DNA of 64,000 nucleotides from Parabacteroides acidifaciens (GTDB lineage: Bacteria; Bacteroidota; Bacteroidia; Bacteroidales; Tannerellaceae): the NCBI RefSeq assembly GCF_003363715.1, contig NZ_QREV01000005.1:62001-126000 (forward strand), in the 5' to 3' direction. The translations under genes were made by a program, and so were the position numbers. This document shows, piece by piece, positions 33,362 to 44,049 of this stretch. Numbering within the stretch: position 1 is the stretch's first letter; each line of letters opens with the position of its first letter. The notes below the pieces were generated by a model. The model saw nothing but the letters and a program-made list of their open reading frames with translations. It ran no database searches and was not told the origin of the DNA.

Positions 33362-35539
33362 ATGTGCGGAATGAAATATTATATCTATAGTTGTTTATGT
33401 CTTTTGTTTATCTTAGGATGTGTTTCCTGTAATGAAGATAAAAGCAGCATAGCCCCAACTGGAACTCTTTGTTTAAGTGTGGATCGGAATGATGCCTTAT
33501 CGACAAAAGCTCTCAAGGAGGTGACGGATGAGGTGTTGAATGTATATATTGCAAATTCGGATGGGGATACAATAAAGACCTATAACGATTATCTTAAAGA
33601 GGTGCGCAATGAGAAAATATTATTGCCGATCGGTACATATAAAATTACTGTATGCTCCAACCAGTCAGAAGAAGCAGGATGGGAAAAACCTTTTTATGTC
33701 GGAGAAAAGTCTGTAGAGATAAAATCGGGTGAAATAACAACAACAACTGTTACTTGCACTATTGCAAATACAAAAGTGTCGGTCTTTTATACTGATGATG
33801 TCAAAAACGTTTTTGTAGACTATATAACGACAGTAAGCAATAGTTGTGGTTCGCTGACTTATGTCCGTGATGAATATCGCTCAGGCTTTTTTATACCGGA
33901 AAAGTTAGTTGCCGATTTGAAATTGGTCCGAAAGAAAGATGGACAAGAATTTTATCTAAGAAGGGTATTTCCTGATATAGAGCCTCGCTTTCATTATACA
34001 TTATCATTTAGAATGGCTTCTTCTTCGGAAGACGAAGCGGGTGGAGATTTTAATCTCACTGTAGACAAAGATGCCGAAAGAGTGGATTGTGAAATAGTGA
34101 TTGATGAAAGTACATTGGAACATCAAGATGTCCCTGAAATTAAGTTGTCAGAATCTTTTGAAGATAATAAAATCATATTGAAAGAAGGCCAGTCAGTCCC
34201 AGCAGCATCTTTGTCAATTAAGTCATTGGTTGGCTTGCAATCATTAGTGGTAGAGGCGAATTCTGAATTGTTTCAATCAGAAGGTCTTCTGTCTTTTGAC
34301 TTGTTACATTTGGATGATGTAACAAATATGACATTGAGTGGACTTAAATTCCCTGTTCCGGCAAATCAGGAAAACTATAATGATCTGAATCTTGATTTTA
34401 ATGAATTGCTGAGTTTTCTGCTGGAAAAAATAAAAGTAGAATTAGATACAAAAATACATACGTTTACTTTCTATGCAATGGATAAGTTGCATCAGGAAGT
34501 ATCTCAGACCGTTACTTTTGATGTCAGTCCTAAATTACCGGCTAAGACGGTAAAAGCAAATGCTTTTGCCAAATATGCATATTTATATGGTGAAAGTTCT
34601 GAATCGACTGGTTTGGGATTCAAATATAAGTTGGAAGGTGAAAGTGAATATAAAACGATAGAGGCTAATCCTGAGTCGGATGGAACTTTTTCTGCTTTGA
34701 TTACAAATTTGCAGCCCGGTAAAACATATGTGTATTATGCAATTGCCGGAGAGGACCTAAAAGGTGCAGAAAAGACATTTAATACAGAAAAGGATGAGAA
34801 TCTTCCGAATGCAAGTTTTGAAGAATGGAATGGTAATAATCCTTGGGCTTCCGGTTCTATAACTGATTTTTGGGATACAGGAAATGGTGCAGCCTCTGCT
34901 GCAAGTTTAGTCTTGACACAGTCCTCTGATTATGTTCCTGATAATATGACAGGGAAGTCTGCTTATTTGAAGTCTCAGTATAAAAAATATATAGGGCAAG
35001 ATATTTTTGCAGCCGGAAATCTTTTCTCTGGTGTTTTTGGAGGAATTGTTGATTTGAAAGGGGCAGATATGAACTTTGGCCAGCCGTTTACTTCTCGTCC
35101 AAGCAAATTGACCGGATATTATAAATATATATCTGTTCCAATAGATTGGGATAAAAAAGGAGGTCTGAATGGAAAAAATGATCGCTTCCATATCTATGTG
35201 ATGTTGGTGTATTCAAAACATTATCTTAATACATTAAAGCAAGAAACATTCTTTGATTACGATAAGATAAAAAGGGGGGAAGATCCTGGTGTCATTGGTT
35301 TTGGTGAGTTGACAAATGAAAAAATAGAAAATGGGGAAGATGTTACACCTGCAGTGAATATGGCAGCTTATGAGAAGTTTGAAATTCCGATAGTTTATTA
35401 TAAAGAGGATAAACCTTCATATATAATTGTAACATGTACTTCCAGTAAATATGGAGATTACTATACAGGTGGAATCGGAAGTCAGATGTGGGTAGATGCT
35501 TTTGAATTAATATATGATGATGCACCAAATAACGAATAA
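33362..35539 (+). CDS. DUF4493-type lipoprotein with C-terminal PCMD domain
   Basis: A 725-residue predicted lipoprotein (signal ends ILGCVSC, then NED). It combines the shared module (ILLPIGTYKITVCSNQSEEA, KPFYVGEKSVEI), the beta domain found in the previous protein, a fibronectin-like stretch (TFSALITNLQPGKTYVYYAI) and a PCMD (putative carbohydrate metabolism) domain from about residue 480: LPNASFEEWNGNNPW, ITDFWDTGNGAASAAS, GADMNFGQPFTSRPSKLTGY, and SKYGDYYTGGIGSQMWVDAF. The last domain recurs in the gene at 36280. ATG at 33371 is an alternative start. It lies one base after the previous stop and directly abuts the next ATG. PCMD may bind glycans; that is inferred from the family name only. 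Confidence 0.83.
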   Translation: MCGMKYYIYSCLCLLFILGCVSCNEDKSSIAPTGTLCLSVDRNDALSTKALKEVTDEVLNVYIANSDGDTIKTYNDYLKEVRNEKILLPIGTYKITVCSNQSEEAGWEKPFYVGEKSVEIKSGEITTTTVTCTIANTKVSVFYTDDVKNVFVDYITTVSNSCGSLTYVRDEYRSGFFIPEKLVADLKLVRKKDGQEFYLRRVFPDIEPRFHYTLSFRMASSSEDEAGGDFNLTVDKDAERVDCEIVIDESTLEHQDVPEIKLSESFEDNKIILKEGQSVPAASLSIKSLVGLQSLVVEANSELFQSEGLLSFDLLHLDDVTNMTLSGLKFPVPANQENYNDLNLDFNELLSFLLEKIKVELDTKIHTFTFYAMDKLHQEVSQTVTFDVSPKLPAKTVKANAFAKYAYLYGESSESTGLGFKYKLEGESEYKTIEANPESDGTFSALITNLQPGKTYVYYAIAGEDLKGAEKTFNTEKDENLPNASFEEWNGNNPWASGSITDFWDTGNGAASAASLVLTQSSDYVPDNMTGKSAYLKSQYKKYIGQDIFAAGNLFSGVFGGIVDLKGADMNFGQPFTSRPSKLTGYYKYISVPIDWDKKGGLNGKNDRFHIYVMLVYSKHYLNTLKQETFFDYDKIKRGEDPGVIGFGELTNEKIENGEDVTPAVNMAAYEKFEIPIVYYKEDKPSYIIVTCTSSKYGDYYTGGIGSQMWVDAFELIYDDAPNNE

Positions 35540-36274
35540 ATGAAAAAAATAGGATTAAGTATAGTATGCCTGTTGGTTTCTGTTGCTGTGATGGCAAGAG
35601 GGAACAAATACGACAGAGGGATTGAAATGAAAACTTTCATTCCGAAAGGGCAATGGATGGTGGGGGCGACATTCTCCTACTCGGAACATGTTGATGATAA
35701 TTTTGAATTTATGTCTGTATTGAAAGATATTGATTCGGAAGGATATTCTTTTAAAGTAACTCCTTTAGTCAGTTATTTCATACGGGATAATATTTGCATA
35801 GGCGGACGCTTGGCTTATTCGCGTTCCTATACTAAGCTGGATAACCTTTCTTTAGCGTTAGGTGATGATATCAATATTTCAATTGATGAATGGAATGATA
35901 AGTCGAATACTTATACAGCAACAGCCTTTATTCGTACCTATCTGAATTTGGGTGATAGTAAACGATTTGGTCTTTTTAATGAAGGCAGGGTTGCATATGG
36001 CTATTCTGAGGGCACGAGTAGTAATGATTTTGGAGGGGGATTGAGTGGCGTTTATCAATTGAAGCACAATCTGAATATCGGAGTAGCACCGGGGATAACT
36101 TGCTTTGTAAATGATATTGTTGCTGTAGAGGCCTCAATTGCTGTCGCCGGTCTTAATTTTAACTGGTATGATCAGAATAAAGATCAAGTAGAAAAGGGAA
36201 AACGTACATCCAGTTCTGCGAATTTCAAGATTAATTTATTATCCATCGATTTAGGTATTGTATTTTATTTGTAG
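35540..36274 (+). CDS. Small outer-membrane beta-barrel protein
   Basis: A 244-residue protein with a signal peptide (MKKIGLSIVCLLVSVAVMAR) and alternating amphipathic strands rich in Gly, Tyr and Phe: WMVGATFSYSEHVDDNF, PLVSYFIRDNICIGGRLAYS, AFIRTYLNLGD, GGLSGVYQLKHNLNIGVAPG, and a final LLSIDLGIVFYL. The closing strand with aromatic residues suits BAM-dependent outer-membrane insertion. Eight to ten strands seem likely. The ATG follows the previous stop with no gap. As the only barrel of the operon it could anchor or export the lipoproteins, but no specific family beyond an outer membrane beta-barrel is recognised. Confidence 0.8.
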   Translation: MKKIGLSIVCLLVSVAVMARGNKYDRGIEMKTFIPKGQWMVGATFSYSEHVDDNFEFMSVLKDIDSEGYSFKVTPLVSYFIRDNICIGGRLAYSRSYTKLDNLSLALGDDINISIDEWNDKSNTYTATAFIRTYLNLGDSKRFGLFNEGRVAYGYSEGTSSNDFGGGLSGVYQLKHNLNIGVAPGITCFVNDIVAVEASIAVAGLNFNWYDQNKDQVEKGKRTSSSANFKINLLSIDLGIVFYL

Positions 36275-36279
36275 CTTAA

Positions 36280-37908
36280 ATGAATATCAAAATTAGATAT
36301 ACGCTTTGCTTCCTCTGCATATTCTTTTGGAGTTGTGTGGAAAATGATTTGCCGGAACGAGTGGTCGTTTGCGGTATAGAAGAAATGCAGGTTGAAGGGA
36401 TGGTTTCATGTAAAATTACGGATGAAACTTCTACCGTTACAATTAAAGTTATAGATACAATGGATTTGCATAAAATACAAGTGGAGAAGTTGATCGTAAC
36501 AGATATGGCAACCATTTTCCCGGACTCATCTGCTTGTATGGATGTTTCCCGTTTCCCTGATTCAAGTTTTGAATCTTTGGATCAACTGCCGGAAGATGCA
36601 AATACATTTATGGATTTTAGTAAGCCTGTCCTTTTTCGTTTGAGTTTATATCAAGACTATAAATGGACTATAAATGTTACACGTGATATTAATCGGAGTA
36701 TTAAGGTTAAGAATCAGGTTGGAACAGCCTTGATTGATGAGAATACCAAACAAGTTGTGGTGTATGTAGACTCTGTTTCTCAGCCGTCTTTGCGTAATAT
36801 TGAGATTTTAAGTATGCAACTTGGTAGCTCGATCGCCAAAACGGAGCCGGAACCAAGTCTGGTAACAGATTTTACTCGTCCCCGTGTCTTTTTCGTTTCG
36901 GCTTTTGGTGAAAGGGAGAAATGGACAGTAAGCGTACAATATCCTACGGCGAATGTCCAAACAACAGAGCTTTCAGCATGGACACGAAGGGCATATTTAA
37001 AAGGTTCAACTTTAACTGGCAATGTTTCTGTTGAATATCGAAAGAAAGGAGAAGAGATGTGGGAATCTGTTCTTTCAAATGAAATGAGTTATACTGAAGG
37101 TGAATTTCTGGCAATGATGACTCATTTGCAGCCTCAGACAACATATGAATATCAAATGAATATCGATGGTAAGAGCAGTGATGTAGCAGAATTTGTAACT
37201 GACTCAATCAGCCAAGTCCCTAATCTCTCATTTGAAGATTGGATAATGGATAGTAAAGCATGGTATCCGAATATAGATATGGATGACGCCAATCACTTTT
37301 GGGATTCGGGAAATGACGGAGCGAGTATAGCTTCCCGTAACCCTACCAGCCCGGAGACGAAGGAAGTGATAAAGGGTAAGGCTGTACGTATGGCTTCTGA
37401 TTATATTGATATGGCATCCAAGTTTGCTGCAGGTAATATTTATACTGGTCGATTTATACAGGTTACGTCTGATTTAAGAGGGGCTGAACTTGATTTTGGC
37501 CAAAAATATGAGAGCCGTCCTTCCGGAATAAAGGGGTATTATAAGTATACCCCTGGTATAATCAATCAGGTGAAGCCACCTTTTGAAGGATTGTTGGGGC
37601 AAACAGATTCATGTCATATCTATATGGCATTATTTGATTGGACCGGCCCATTTCGGGTAAATACGACAAAAGGTATATTTGTTGATTTGACATGGAAAAA
37701 TGAATCGATGATTGCTTTTGGTGAGATGAAGACTAATCAGGCAACAGATACTTATAAGGCATTTAATGTGCAGTTGCAGTACCGCGATTATTTTAAAAGG
37801 CCGACTTATATACTGATTGTGGCTTCTGCAAGTAAGTATGGTGATTATTTTACGGGTAGTACGAGTAGTGTATTGCTTTTGGATGAGTGTGAATTGGTAT
37901 TTGAATAA
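36280..37908 (+). CDS. PCMD-domain lipoprotein
   Basis: A 542-residue predicted lipoprotein (signal ends CIFFWSC, then VEND). The N-terminal ~210 residues are two beta repeats typical of Bacteroidota surface proteins (SFESLDQLPEDANTFMDFSK, WTINVTRDI and, again, PSLVTDFTRPRVFFVSAFGE, KWTVSV). A fibronectin-like linker follows (TEGEFLAMMTHLQPQTTYEY). The PCMD domain begins near residue 313: VPNLSFEDWIMDS, HFWDSGNDGASIAS, GAELDFGQKYESRPSGIKGY and SKYGDYFTGSTSSVLLLDEC. These blocks align one-to-one with the C terminus of the protein encoded at 33362-35539. No DUF4493 module is present. Function unknown. Confidence 0.85.
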   Translation: MNIKIRYTLCFLCIFFWSCVENDLPERVVVCGIEEMQVEGMVSCKITDETSTVTIKVIDTMDLHKIQVEKLIVTDMATIFPDSSACMDVSRFPDSSFESLDQLPEDANTFMDFSKPVLFRLSLYQDYKWTINVTRDINRSIKVKNQVGTALIDENTKQVVVYVDSVSQPSLRNIEILSMQLGSSIAKTEPEPSLVTDFTRPRVFFVSAFGEREKWTVSVQYPTANVQTTELSAWTRRAYLKGSTLTGNVSVEYRKKGEEMWESVLSNEMSYTEGEFLAMMTHLQPQTTYEYQMNIDGKSSDVAEFVTDSISQVPNLSFEDWIMDSKAWYPNIDMDDANHFWDSGNDGASIASRNPTSPETKEVIKGKAVRMASDYIDMASKFAAGNIYTGRFIQVTSDLRGAELDFGQKYESRPSGIKGYYKYTPGIINQVKPPFEGLLGQTDSCHIYMALFDWTGPFRVNTTKGIFVDLTWKNESMIAFGEMKTNQATDTYKAFNVQLQYRDYFKRPTYILIVASASKYGDYFTGSTSSVLLLDECELVFE

Positions 37909-37919
37909 AAGTTTTGTAT

Positions 37920-40900
37920 ATGGTTGTAAATAGCAAGTTCTCTTTTTTTAAAAACACTATATCAATTGCAGCGTTAATGCTTTTATTGATTATGTCACAG
38001 GTTGTGTATGCTCAAGATGTAACTGTTGTGACAGATGTAACACAATTAAGAAGTGCTGTTAAGGATGGGAAATCTTATATAAAATTGGCGTCTCCTGATG
38101 GGAATATAGAATTAGGGGAGAATCCTTTAGAAATAAAGGATGGAACTATAATATTGGATTTGAATGGACAGACTTTGTCTGCTATAAATGCAGCTAATAT
38201 GAATGAAGCAATTTGTATAAAAGTCAATGGGGCGAATGCTAATTTGAAATTAAAGGATAACGGTAATGGTGGAATTTATGTGAAAGGAAGAAAGGCTGAT
38301 GATAAGGGGAAATATAGTATTTCAAGTGGAGATAATGGCGCAAATGCTTCGGCAATAGTCTTAACAGAAGGTTCTATTTTAATAAAAGGTGTAACTTTAA
38401 ATATAGAGCCAGGGGCTGGAGGAAAAAAAGGTGGTTCAGCCTTTTTGGGAAGTGATGGTAAACAAGGTAATGCAACTTTTATACGTTCTGAGAATGGTGT
38501 AAAATATAAAGACATAATAGCAGAAGGTTGTATTTTAAAGCAAGGAACTAATATTATAACAAATTTAGATGTTACTGAATTAAAATTTGAAGCAACATCT
38601 TCTATTTATTATGTAGAACAAGTAACCTACAAACTAACTTACGATACAAAGGGGGGTGAAAATCCTTCTCGCATATTAGAATCCTACACAATTGATGATA
38701 ATGATTTAGACTTGCCTATCCCTGGTAAAAGTGGATATAATTTTGATGGATGGTATAAGGATGATGAAAAGCTTAGTAGTGTAGCTCCTTTCCCAAGAGC
38801 GACAGAGAATCCTTATTTGATGAATTTGATTGCTCATTGGGATCCGATAAAATACAAAATTACATATCATTTGGATGAAGGAGAGAATCCAAATGATGCC
38901 ATTGATGTATATACAATTGAATCTGCAGTTACTTTGAAAGAGGCCTCTAAAGATGGGTATCGATTTATGGGATGGTATGATAATGCAAACTTCAGTGGAA
39001 ATAAAGTGACTACTATATCTGAAGGTTCTGCCGGTGATAAGTCTTTTTATGCAAAGTGGTCTCAGATATATAATTTGACATATCATGCGAATGGCGGCAT
39101 TATGCCCGACTCTTATTCTCTGACTTATATCAAAGAAGACACTAATACTCCATTCTTGTTGCCTGTTCCAACTCCGCAAAATGAAAATTATACGTTTATG
39201 GGATGGTGTGAGAAAGCCGATTGTTCTGATGCTCCAATTTTGGAATTGCCCGAAGGAAGTATTGCCGATAAGGTCTTATATGCAAAATGGAATGAAACTT
39301 ATCATATAACCTATCATTGGCTTGTCCCTGCGGATAAGCCTACGATGAAAGAAATGGTTGATAAAACGATTTCTTATACAAAGGATGATGAAGTTATATT
39401 GTCTGATTCGATAAATGGTGCATATAAAGTAGGTGGTTGGTACGATAATCCGGATTTAACCGGAGAGGCTAAATCATTTGTAATACCAAAAGGAACAAAA
39501 GAAAACTTCCATTTTTATGCGAAATGGATTCCTGTTGTTTATACTATTAAATATGAAACTTATTACGGCTCTTTCCCTGCCGGTATAACTGTTCCAACTG
39601 AATATACCTATGAATCGGGAGATATCAACTTGCCTTATCCTGTACGGGGTGGTTATACTTTTAGCGGTTGGTTCACCGATGCAGCCTTGACTAAAGAAGC
39701 CGTTTCTTTGGCAAAAGGTTCGATGGGAAATAAAACTTTCTATGCGAAATGGACACTTGGTAATGTTGTTAGTATTTCCCAACCTGCCAATGGAAAGATT
39801 AAAGTAACGAGTGGAAATCTGGAAATTAAAAACAATGAAAAGGTCGGAGCCGGGATTGCCTTGAAGGTTACGGCTACACCGGATTCATCTATTTATAGTT
39901 TAGTAAAACTAAGGATTGGGGATAAAACATACACCTCAAGTCCGGTTGATACGATTATGCCGGGTTCTGATGGGCTTACTATTTCTGCTGAATTTGCAGA
40001 TAATCGCCCTGCTGTTTCTGCCCCGAAGATCGTAACGAATCCAGTTTCTACTGATTTTATTGCAGCGGGTGAAAGTGTGACGGTCACTTTAGAGAATACC
40101 GATAATACCTCTACATTATATTATAGTTTGGATGGCTCTACACCGAAACTTTATTCAAAGCCCTTCCAAGTCAGTAGCTTGACAACGGGTAAGACCATAC
40201 AAATAGTCGCATACGCCAAAAAGGAAGGATATAAGGATGGTATAGCTACGCGTGATATTGTTTTTGCTGCGGGAAAGATAACGATCACATTTGATTTGCC
40301 TAAAGGAATTACTGCGGTTAATCCAGAAGGTGGTGAAGTCGTGTCGGCTATAGCGACTGGCGGATCATTTGAATTTAAACTGGTTATAGATAAGAATTAT
40401 TTTGAATCGTTGGATTCTTTGGTTGTTTCGGTAGGTGGTAAAAATATAACACCTGATAGCCAAGGTGTTTATACTTTGACGGGCAACACCTCGAACGTAG
40501 TTGTTAAAGTGACTGGCATAACCGGAATTAAGCATAAGGTTGTTTTGTCGCAGACAGCTAACGGTTATATCTATTTTACAAGTGATGAAAATGCGGGTTC
40601 TTCGCAAATTGTTAATTATGGCGATCGTATATCCATAACAGCCAGGCCGGATGAAGGTTATAAGTTCTTTACTTGGTCTGATGGTATAACGGATAATCCT
40701 CGTATTGTAACGGTAGAGAAAGATACGACTATCCAAGCCCGTTTCGTACAGGAAGATCCGGGTTATTTGGTTGTTCTTCCTACTCTTACCGGTGTTAAAG
40801 TGAAGCCGTTGACCGGTTATCCTACGGAAGTAAAGAAGGGTGGAACGTTTAAATTCTATATTAGCAAAGATGCGGATTATAGCGAATCAGAACCGGAAGT

Positions 40901-41942
40901 GTATGCAAATGGAGAGAAACTGACTGTTTATAAAGATGTTTATAGTGTTTATAATATAACAAAGAACATCGTGATAGCTGTCAATGGAATCAAACTGAAT
41001 GAGATGAAATTGGATTTACCTGAAAATGTTTCCGGTATCCACCTGGAAACAGGTAAAGATGTGAAAGATGGTGGTTTGACACCTGTTTCTATGATTGCTA
41101 TTCGGGCAATGGCTCCGTCTGGTAAAACGTTCTCTATGTGGAATGATGGAAAGGCTGATAATCCGCGTATTATAGCTGCGAAAGATGCCGGACAACTTTT
41201 GCCGTTGTTCGTCGAGGCTTCTGATGAACCGGTGGTTAAGGTTGAACTTCCTGTCTTGATGGGGGCTGGGGTTGGCACTGTGAATGCTAACTCTGATGCT
41301 GTTGCGTTAGGAGGTGATATTCAGTTGAAACTTGTTGTTCTTCCTCAATATAGCAATAGTCAAATTAAAGTTACTGCTAACGGGGATGTGTTGGATACTG
41401 ATTTGTCTCTTCGAGCTTCTTCAGAAACAAAAACGTTATTTTATAATTTGAAGAAGGTGACAAAGGACGTGAAAATAGATGTTTCAGGGTTGGAGATCAA
41501 CAACTATAAATTTTCATTGCAACAGACTGTGGGTGGTACGATAAGAGCGGATAAAACCGGTTCGTTGAAACATGGAACCGTCGTAACACTGACTGCGTCA
41601 CCAGTAAATGGTAGTATATTCTTGAAATGGAGTGATGGTAATACATTGAATCCATATGCTTATACTTTGACTGGCGATTGTGTCATGAGTGCTCAATATG
41701 GAAATGCAGATATTCCATTGGCTAATGCAGATATTCAACTCGGAGATATACGGATTTATGCTATTGATAATATGTTACATGTCGAGACGGAACAGCCTGC
41801 CCGTTTATCTGTTTGGAACTTGGGGGGACTGCAGATAAAAAGCGAAACTCTTCCCGGAGGACATTCTGCTTATCAAATGTCTGCCGGAACATATGTGGTA
41901 AAAGTGGGAGAACAAGATGCTGTAAAGGTTTTCATCCGGTAA
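37920..41942 (+). CDS. Giant InlB-repeat surface protein with C-terminal sorting-like domain
   Basis: A 1340-residue secreted protein and last gene of the operon. After a signal peptide (cleavage near VVYAQD) comes a beta-helix-like region ([18 protein letters not shown], then Gly/Lys-rich). Residues about 237-612 hold five InlB B-repeats (for example [15 protein letters not shown] and DKSFYAKW). A chitobiase-type [18 protein letters not shown] block lies near 732, and three divergent repeats with WSDG/WNDG lie near 919, 1073 and 1237. The last ~65 residues ([33 protein letters not shown]) resemble type IX secretion C-terminal domains. It is probably an adhesin or scaffold. A TTG at 37914 is in frame; the ATG at 37920 is preferred. 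Confidence 0.86.
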   Translation: MVVNSKFSFFKNTISIAALMLLLIMSQVVYAQDVTVVTDVTQLRSAVKDGKSYIKLASPDGNIELGENPLEIKDGTIILDLNGQTLSAINAANMNEAICIKVNGANANLKLKDNGNGGIYVKGRKADDKGKYSISSGDNGANASAIVLTEGSILIKGVTLNIEPGAGGKKGGSAFLGSDGKQGNATFIRSENGVKYKDIIAEGCILKQGTNIITNLDVTELKFEATSSIYYVEQVTYKLTYDTKGGENPSRILESYTIDDNDLDLPIPGKSGYNFDGWYKDDEKLSSVAPFPRATENPYLMNLIAHWDPIKYKITYHLDEGENPNDAIDVYTIESAVTLKEASKDGYRFMGWYDNANFSGNKVTTISEGSAGDKSFYAKWSQIYNLTYHANGGIMPDSYSLTYIKEDTNTPFLLPVPTPQNENYTFMGWCEKADCSDAPILELPEGSIADKVLYAKWNETYHITYHWLVPADKPTMKEMVDKTISYTKDDEVILSDSINGAYKVGGWYDNPDLTGEAKSFVIPKGTKENFHFYAKWIPVVYTIKYETYYGSFPAGITVPTEYTYESGDINLPYPVRGGYTFSGWFTDAALTKEAVSLAKGSMGNKTFYAKWTLGNVVSISQPANGKIKVTSGNLEIKNNEKVGAGIALKVTATPDSSIYSLVKLRIGDKTYTSSPVDTIMPGSDGLTISAEFADNRPAVSAPKIVTNPVSTDFIAAGESVTVTLENTDNTSTLYYSLDGSTPKLYSKPFQVSSLTTGKTIQIVAYAKKEGYKDGIATRDIVFAAGKITITFDLPKGITAVNPEGGEVVSAIATGGSFEFKLVIDKNYFESLDSLVVSVGGKNITPDSQGVYTLTGNTSNVVVKVTGITGIKHKVVLSQTANGYIYFTSDENAGSSQIVNYGDRISITARPDEGYKFFTWSDGITDNPRIVTVEKDTTIQARFVQEDPGYLVVLPTLTGVKVKPLTGYPTEVKKGGTFKFYISKDADYSESEPEVYANGEKLTVYKDVYSVYNITKNIVIAVNGIKLNEMKLDLPENVSGIHLETGKDVKDGGLTPVSMIAIRAMAPSGKTFSMWNDGKADNPRIIAAKDAGQLLPLFVEASDEPVVKVELPVLMGAGVGTVNANSDAVALGGDIQLKLVVLPQYSNSQIKVTANGDVLDTDLSLRASSETKTLFYNLKKVTKDVKIDVSGLEINNYKFSLQQTVGGTIRADKTGSLKHGTVVTLTASPVNGSIFLKWSDGNTLNPYAYTLTGDCVMSAQYGNADIPLANADIQLGDIRIYAIDNMLHVETEQPARLSVWNLGGLQIKSETLPGGHSAYQMSAGTYVVKVGEQDAVKVFIR

Positions 41943-41960
41943 TATCTAAAATTATTTTCT

Positions 41961-41968
41961 TACCTTTG
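41961..41968 (+). promoter_or_regulatory. -7 promoter element for metG
   Basis: TACCTTTG followed by T fits TAnnTTTGY, 24 bases before the methionyl-tRNA synthetase ATG and just after the surface operon. No hairpin terminator is visible between the two. Confidence 0.6.
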
Positions 41969-41992
41969 TGCCTCAAAAAGAGAACACAAGGT

Positions 41993-44032
41993 ATGGAAAA
42001 ACAGTTTAAGAGAACACTGATTACTACGGCGTTGCCGTATGCGAACGGGCCGGTGCACATCGGTCACCTGGCCGGAGTGTATGTGCCTGCAGATATTTAT
42101 GCACGCTATCTTCGCCTGAAAGGAGAAGAGGTTCTGATGATTGGTGGATCGGATGAACACGGAGTGCCTATCACGTTGAGAGCGAAGAAAGAAGGCATCA
42201 CTCCGCAGGATGTGGTTGACCGCTATCATGGCATTATCAAGAAGTCTTTCGAGGATTTCGGTATCACCTTCGATATCTATTCCCGCACGACTTCGGCCAC
42301 ACATCGCCAGGTTGCGTCGGATTTCTTCCGTACCTTATATGACAAAGGCGAATTCATCGAGAAAACGAGCGAACAGTATTATGACGAAGAGGCAAAACAA
42401 TTTCTTGCCGACCGCTATATCACCGGAACTTGCCCTCACTGCGGAAACGAAAAGGCCTACGGCGACCAGTGCGAAGCCTGCGGCACATCCCTGAGCCCGA
42501 CAGACCTTATCAATCCGAAATCCGCGATCAGTGGAAGCCAGCCGGTGATGAAGGAAACCAAACACTGGTATCTGCCTCTCGATAAATGGGAACCGTTCCT
42601 GCGCCAGTGGATTCTGGAAGGACACAAGGAATGGAAACCGAACGTCTACGGCCAGTGCAAGAGCTGGTTGGATATGGGCTTGCAGCCCCGCGCCGTAAGC
42701 CGCGACCTGGATTGGGGAATCCCCGTTCCGGTGGAAGGTGCTGAAGGCAAAGTGCTGTATGTCTGGTTCGATGCGCCTATCGGATATATCTCCAACACGA
42801 AAGAGTTGCTGCCCGAAAGCTGGGAAACCTGGTGGAAAGATCCGGAAACCAAGATGGTCCATTTCATCGGAAAGGATAACATCGTGTTCCACTGCATCGT
42901 CTTCCCGGCGATGTTGAAGGCGGAAGGCAGTTTCAACCTGCCGGAAAACGTGCCGGCCAACGAGTTCCTGAACCTCGAAGGCGATAAGATCTCCACTTCC
43001 CGCAACTGGGCTGTCTGGTTGAATGAATATCTGGTCGATATGCCGGGCAAGCAGGATGTCCTGCGCTATGTCCTGACCGCCAATGCTCCGGAAACGAAGG
43101 ATAACGATTTCACCTGGAAAGACTTCCAGGCGCGTAATAACAACGAGTTGGTTGCTATCTTAGGTAACTTCGTCAACCGCGCACTGGTGCTGACCGAGAA
43201 GTATTTCGAAGGAAAAGTGCCCGCAGTCGGCGAACTGACCGACTATGACCGCCAGACGCTGACGGACTTCGCCAACGTGAAAGCCGACGTGGAGCGCCTG
43301 CTGGATACATACCATTTCCGCGACGCCCAGAAGGAAGCCATGAACCTGGCCCGCATCGGTAACAAATACCTGGCCGACACCGAACCCTGGAAGTTGGCTA
43401 AGACCGACATGGGACGTGTGGCAACCATCATGAACATCGCCCTGCAGATCACGGCTAACTTGGCGATCGCCTTCGAACCGTTCCTGCCCTTCAGCATGGA
43501 GAAACTGAACAAGATGCTGAACGTCGCGCCGTTAGGCTGGAACCGTCTCGGCTCGACCGACCTTCTGGAAGCCGGCCATCAGTTAGGCAAATCCGAACTG
43601 CTGTTTGAAAAGATCGAAGACAGCGTGATCGAAGCGCAGGTGCAGAAGCTGCTCGACACCAAGAAAGCAAACGAAGAAGCCAACTACAAGGCAAAGCCGG
43701 TTCGCGAGAACATCGCTTTCGACGACTTTACGAAGTTAGACATCCGTGTCGGGACAATTCTGGAATGCACAAAGGTGCCTAAAGCGGACAAACTGCTTCA
43801 GTTCCGCATCGACGACGGTTTGGAAAAACGTACGATCGTCTCCGGTATCGCCCAGCACTACGCTCCCGAAGATCTCGTCGGCAAGCAGGTCTGCTTCATC
43901 GCCAACTTAGCGCCGCGCAAACTGAAAGGTATCGTCTCCGAAGGAATGATACTGTCCGCCGAAGATTTCAACGGAAGTCTCTCCGTAATCATGCCGGAGA
44001 AAGCTGTGAAACCCGGCAGCGAAGTGAAATAA
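41993..44032 (+). CDS. metG: Methionyl-tRNA synthetase
   Basis: A 679-residue class I synthetase charging tRNA-Met. It shows [14 protein letters not shown] (HIGH motif), a four-Cys zinc knuckle [18 protein letters not shown], the [10 protein letters not shown] block, the KMSKS equivalent [13 protein letters not shown] near residue 335, and a C-terminal EMAP/OB-fold tRNA-binding domain from about residue 575 ([20 protein letters not shown]). The frame runs back to 41813 inside the InlB-repeat gene, but the promoter and HIGH spacing support the ATG at 41993. The A+T content drops sharply compared with the upstream operon, marking a return to core genome. Confidence 0.97.
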   Translation: MEKQFKRTLITTALPYANGPVHIGHLAGVYVPADIYARYLRLKGEEVLMIGGSDEHGVPITLRAKKEGITPQDVVDRYHGIIKKSFEDFGITFDIYSRTTSATHRQVASDFFRTLYDKGEFIEKTSEQYYDEEAKQFLADRYITGTCPHCGNEKAYGDQCEACGTSLSPTDLINPKSAISGSQPVMKETKHWYLPLDKWEPFLRQWILEGHKEWKPNVYGQCKSWLDMGLQPRAVSRDLDWGIPVPVEGAEGKVLYVWFDAPIGYISNTKELLPESWETWWKDPETKMVHFIGKDNIVFHCIVFPAMLKAEGSFNLPENVPANEFLNLEGDKISTSRNWAVWLNEYLVDMPGKQDVLRYVLTANAPETKDNDFTWKDFQARNNNELVAILGNFVNRALVLTEKYFEGKVPAVGELTDYDRQTLTDFANVKADVERLLDTYHFRDAQKEAMNLARIGNKYLADTEPWKLAKTDMGRVATIMNIALQITANLAIAFEPFLPFSMEKLNKMLNVAPLGWNRLGSTDLLEAGHQLGKSELLFEKIEDSVIEAQVQKLLDTKKANEEANYKAKPVRENIAFDDFTKLDIRVGTILECTKVPKADKLLQFRIDDGLEKRTIVSGIAQHYAPEDLVGKQVCFIANLAPRKLKGIVSEGMILSAEDFNGSLSVIMPEKAVKPGSEVK

Positions 44033-44049
44033 ACACCTTCGGGAAGAAA

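Noticed and set aside
38629-39755. Periodic repeats considered as a CRISPR array
   Set aside because: The repeat is at protein level (InlB B-repeats of ~75 residues) within an open frame; there are no identical short DNA repeats with spacers.
41813-41992. N-terminal extension of methionyl-tRNA synthetase
   Set aside because: It overlaps the end of the InlB-repeat gene, and the promoter box at 41961 lies inside it.
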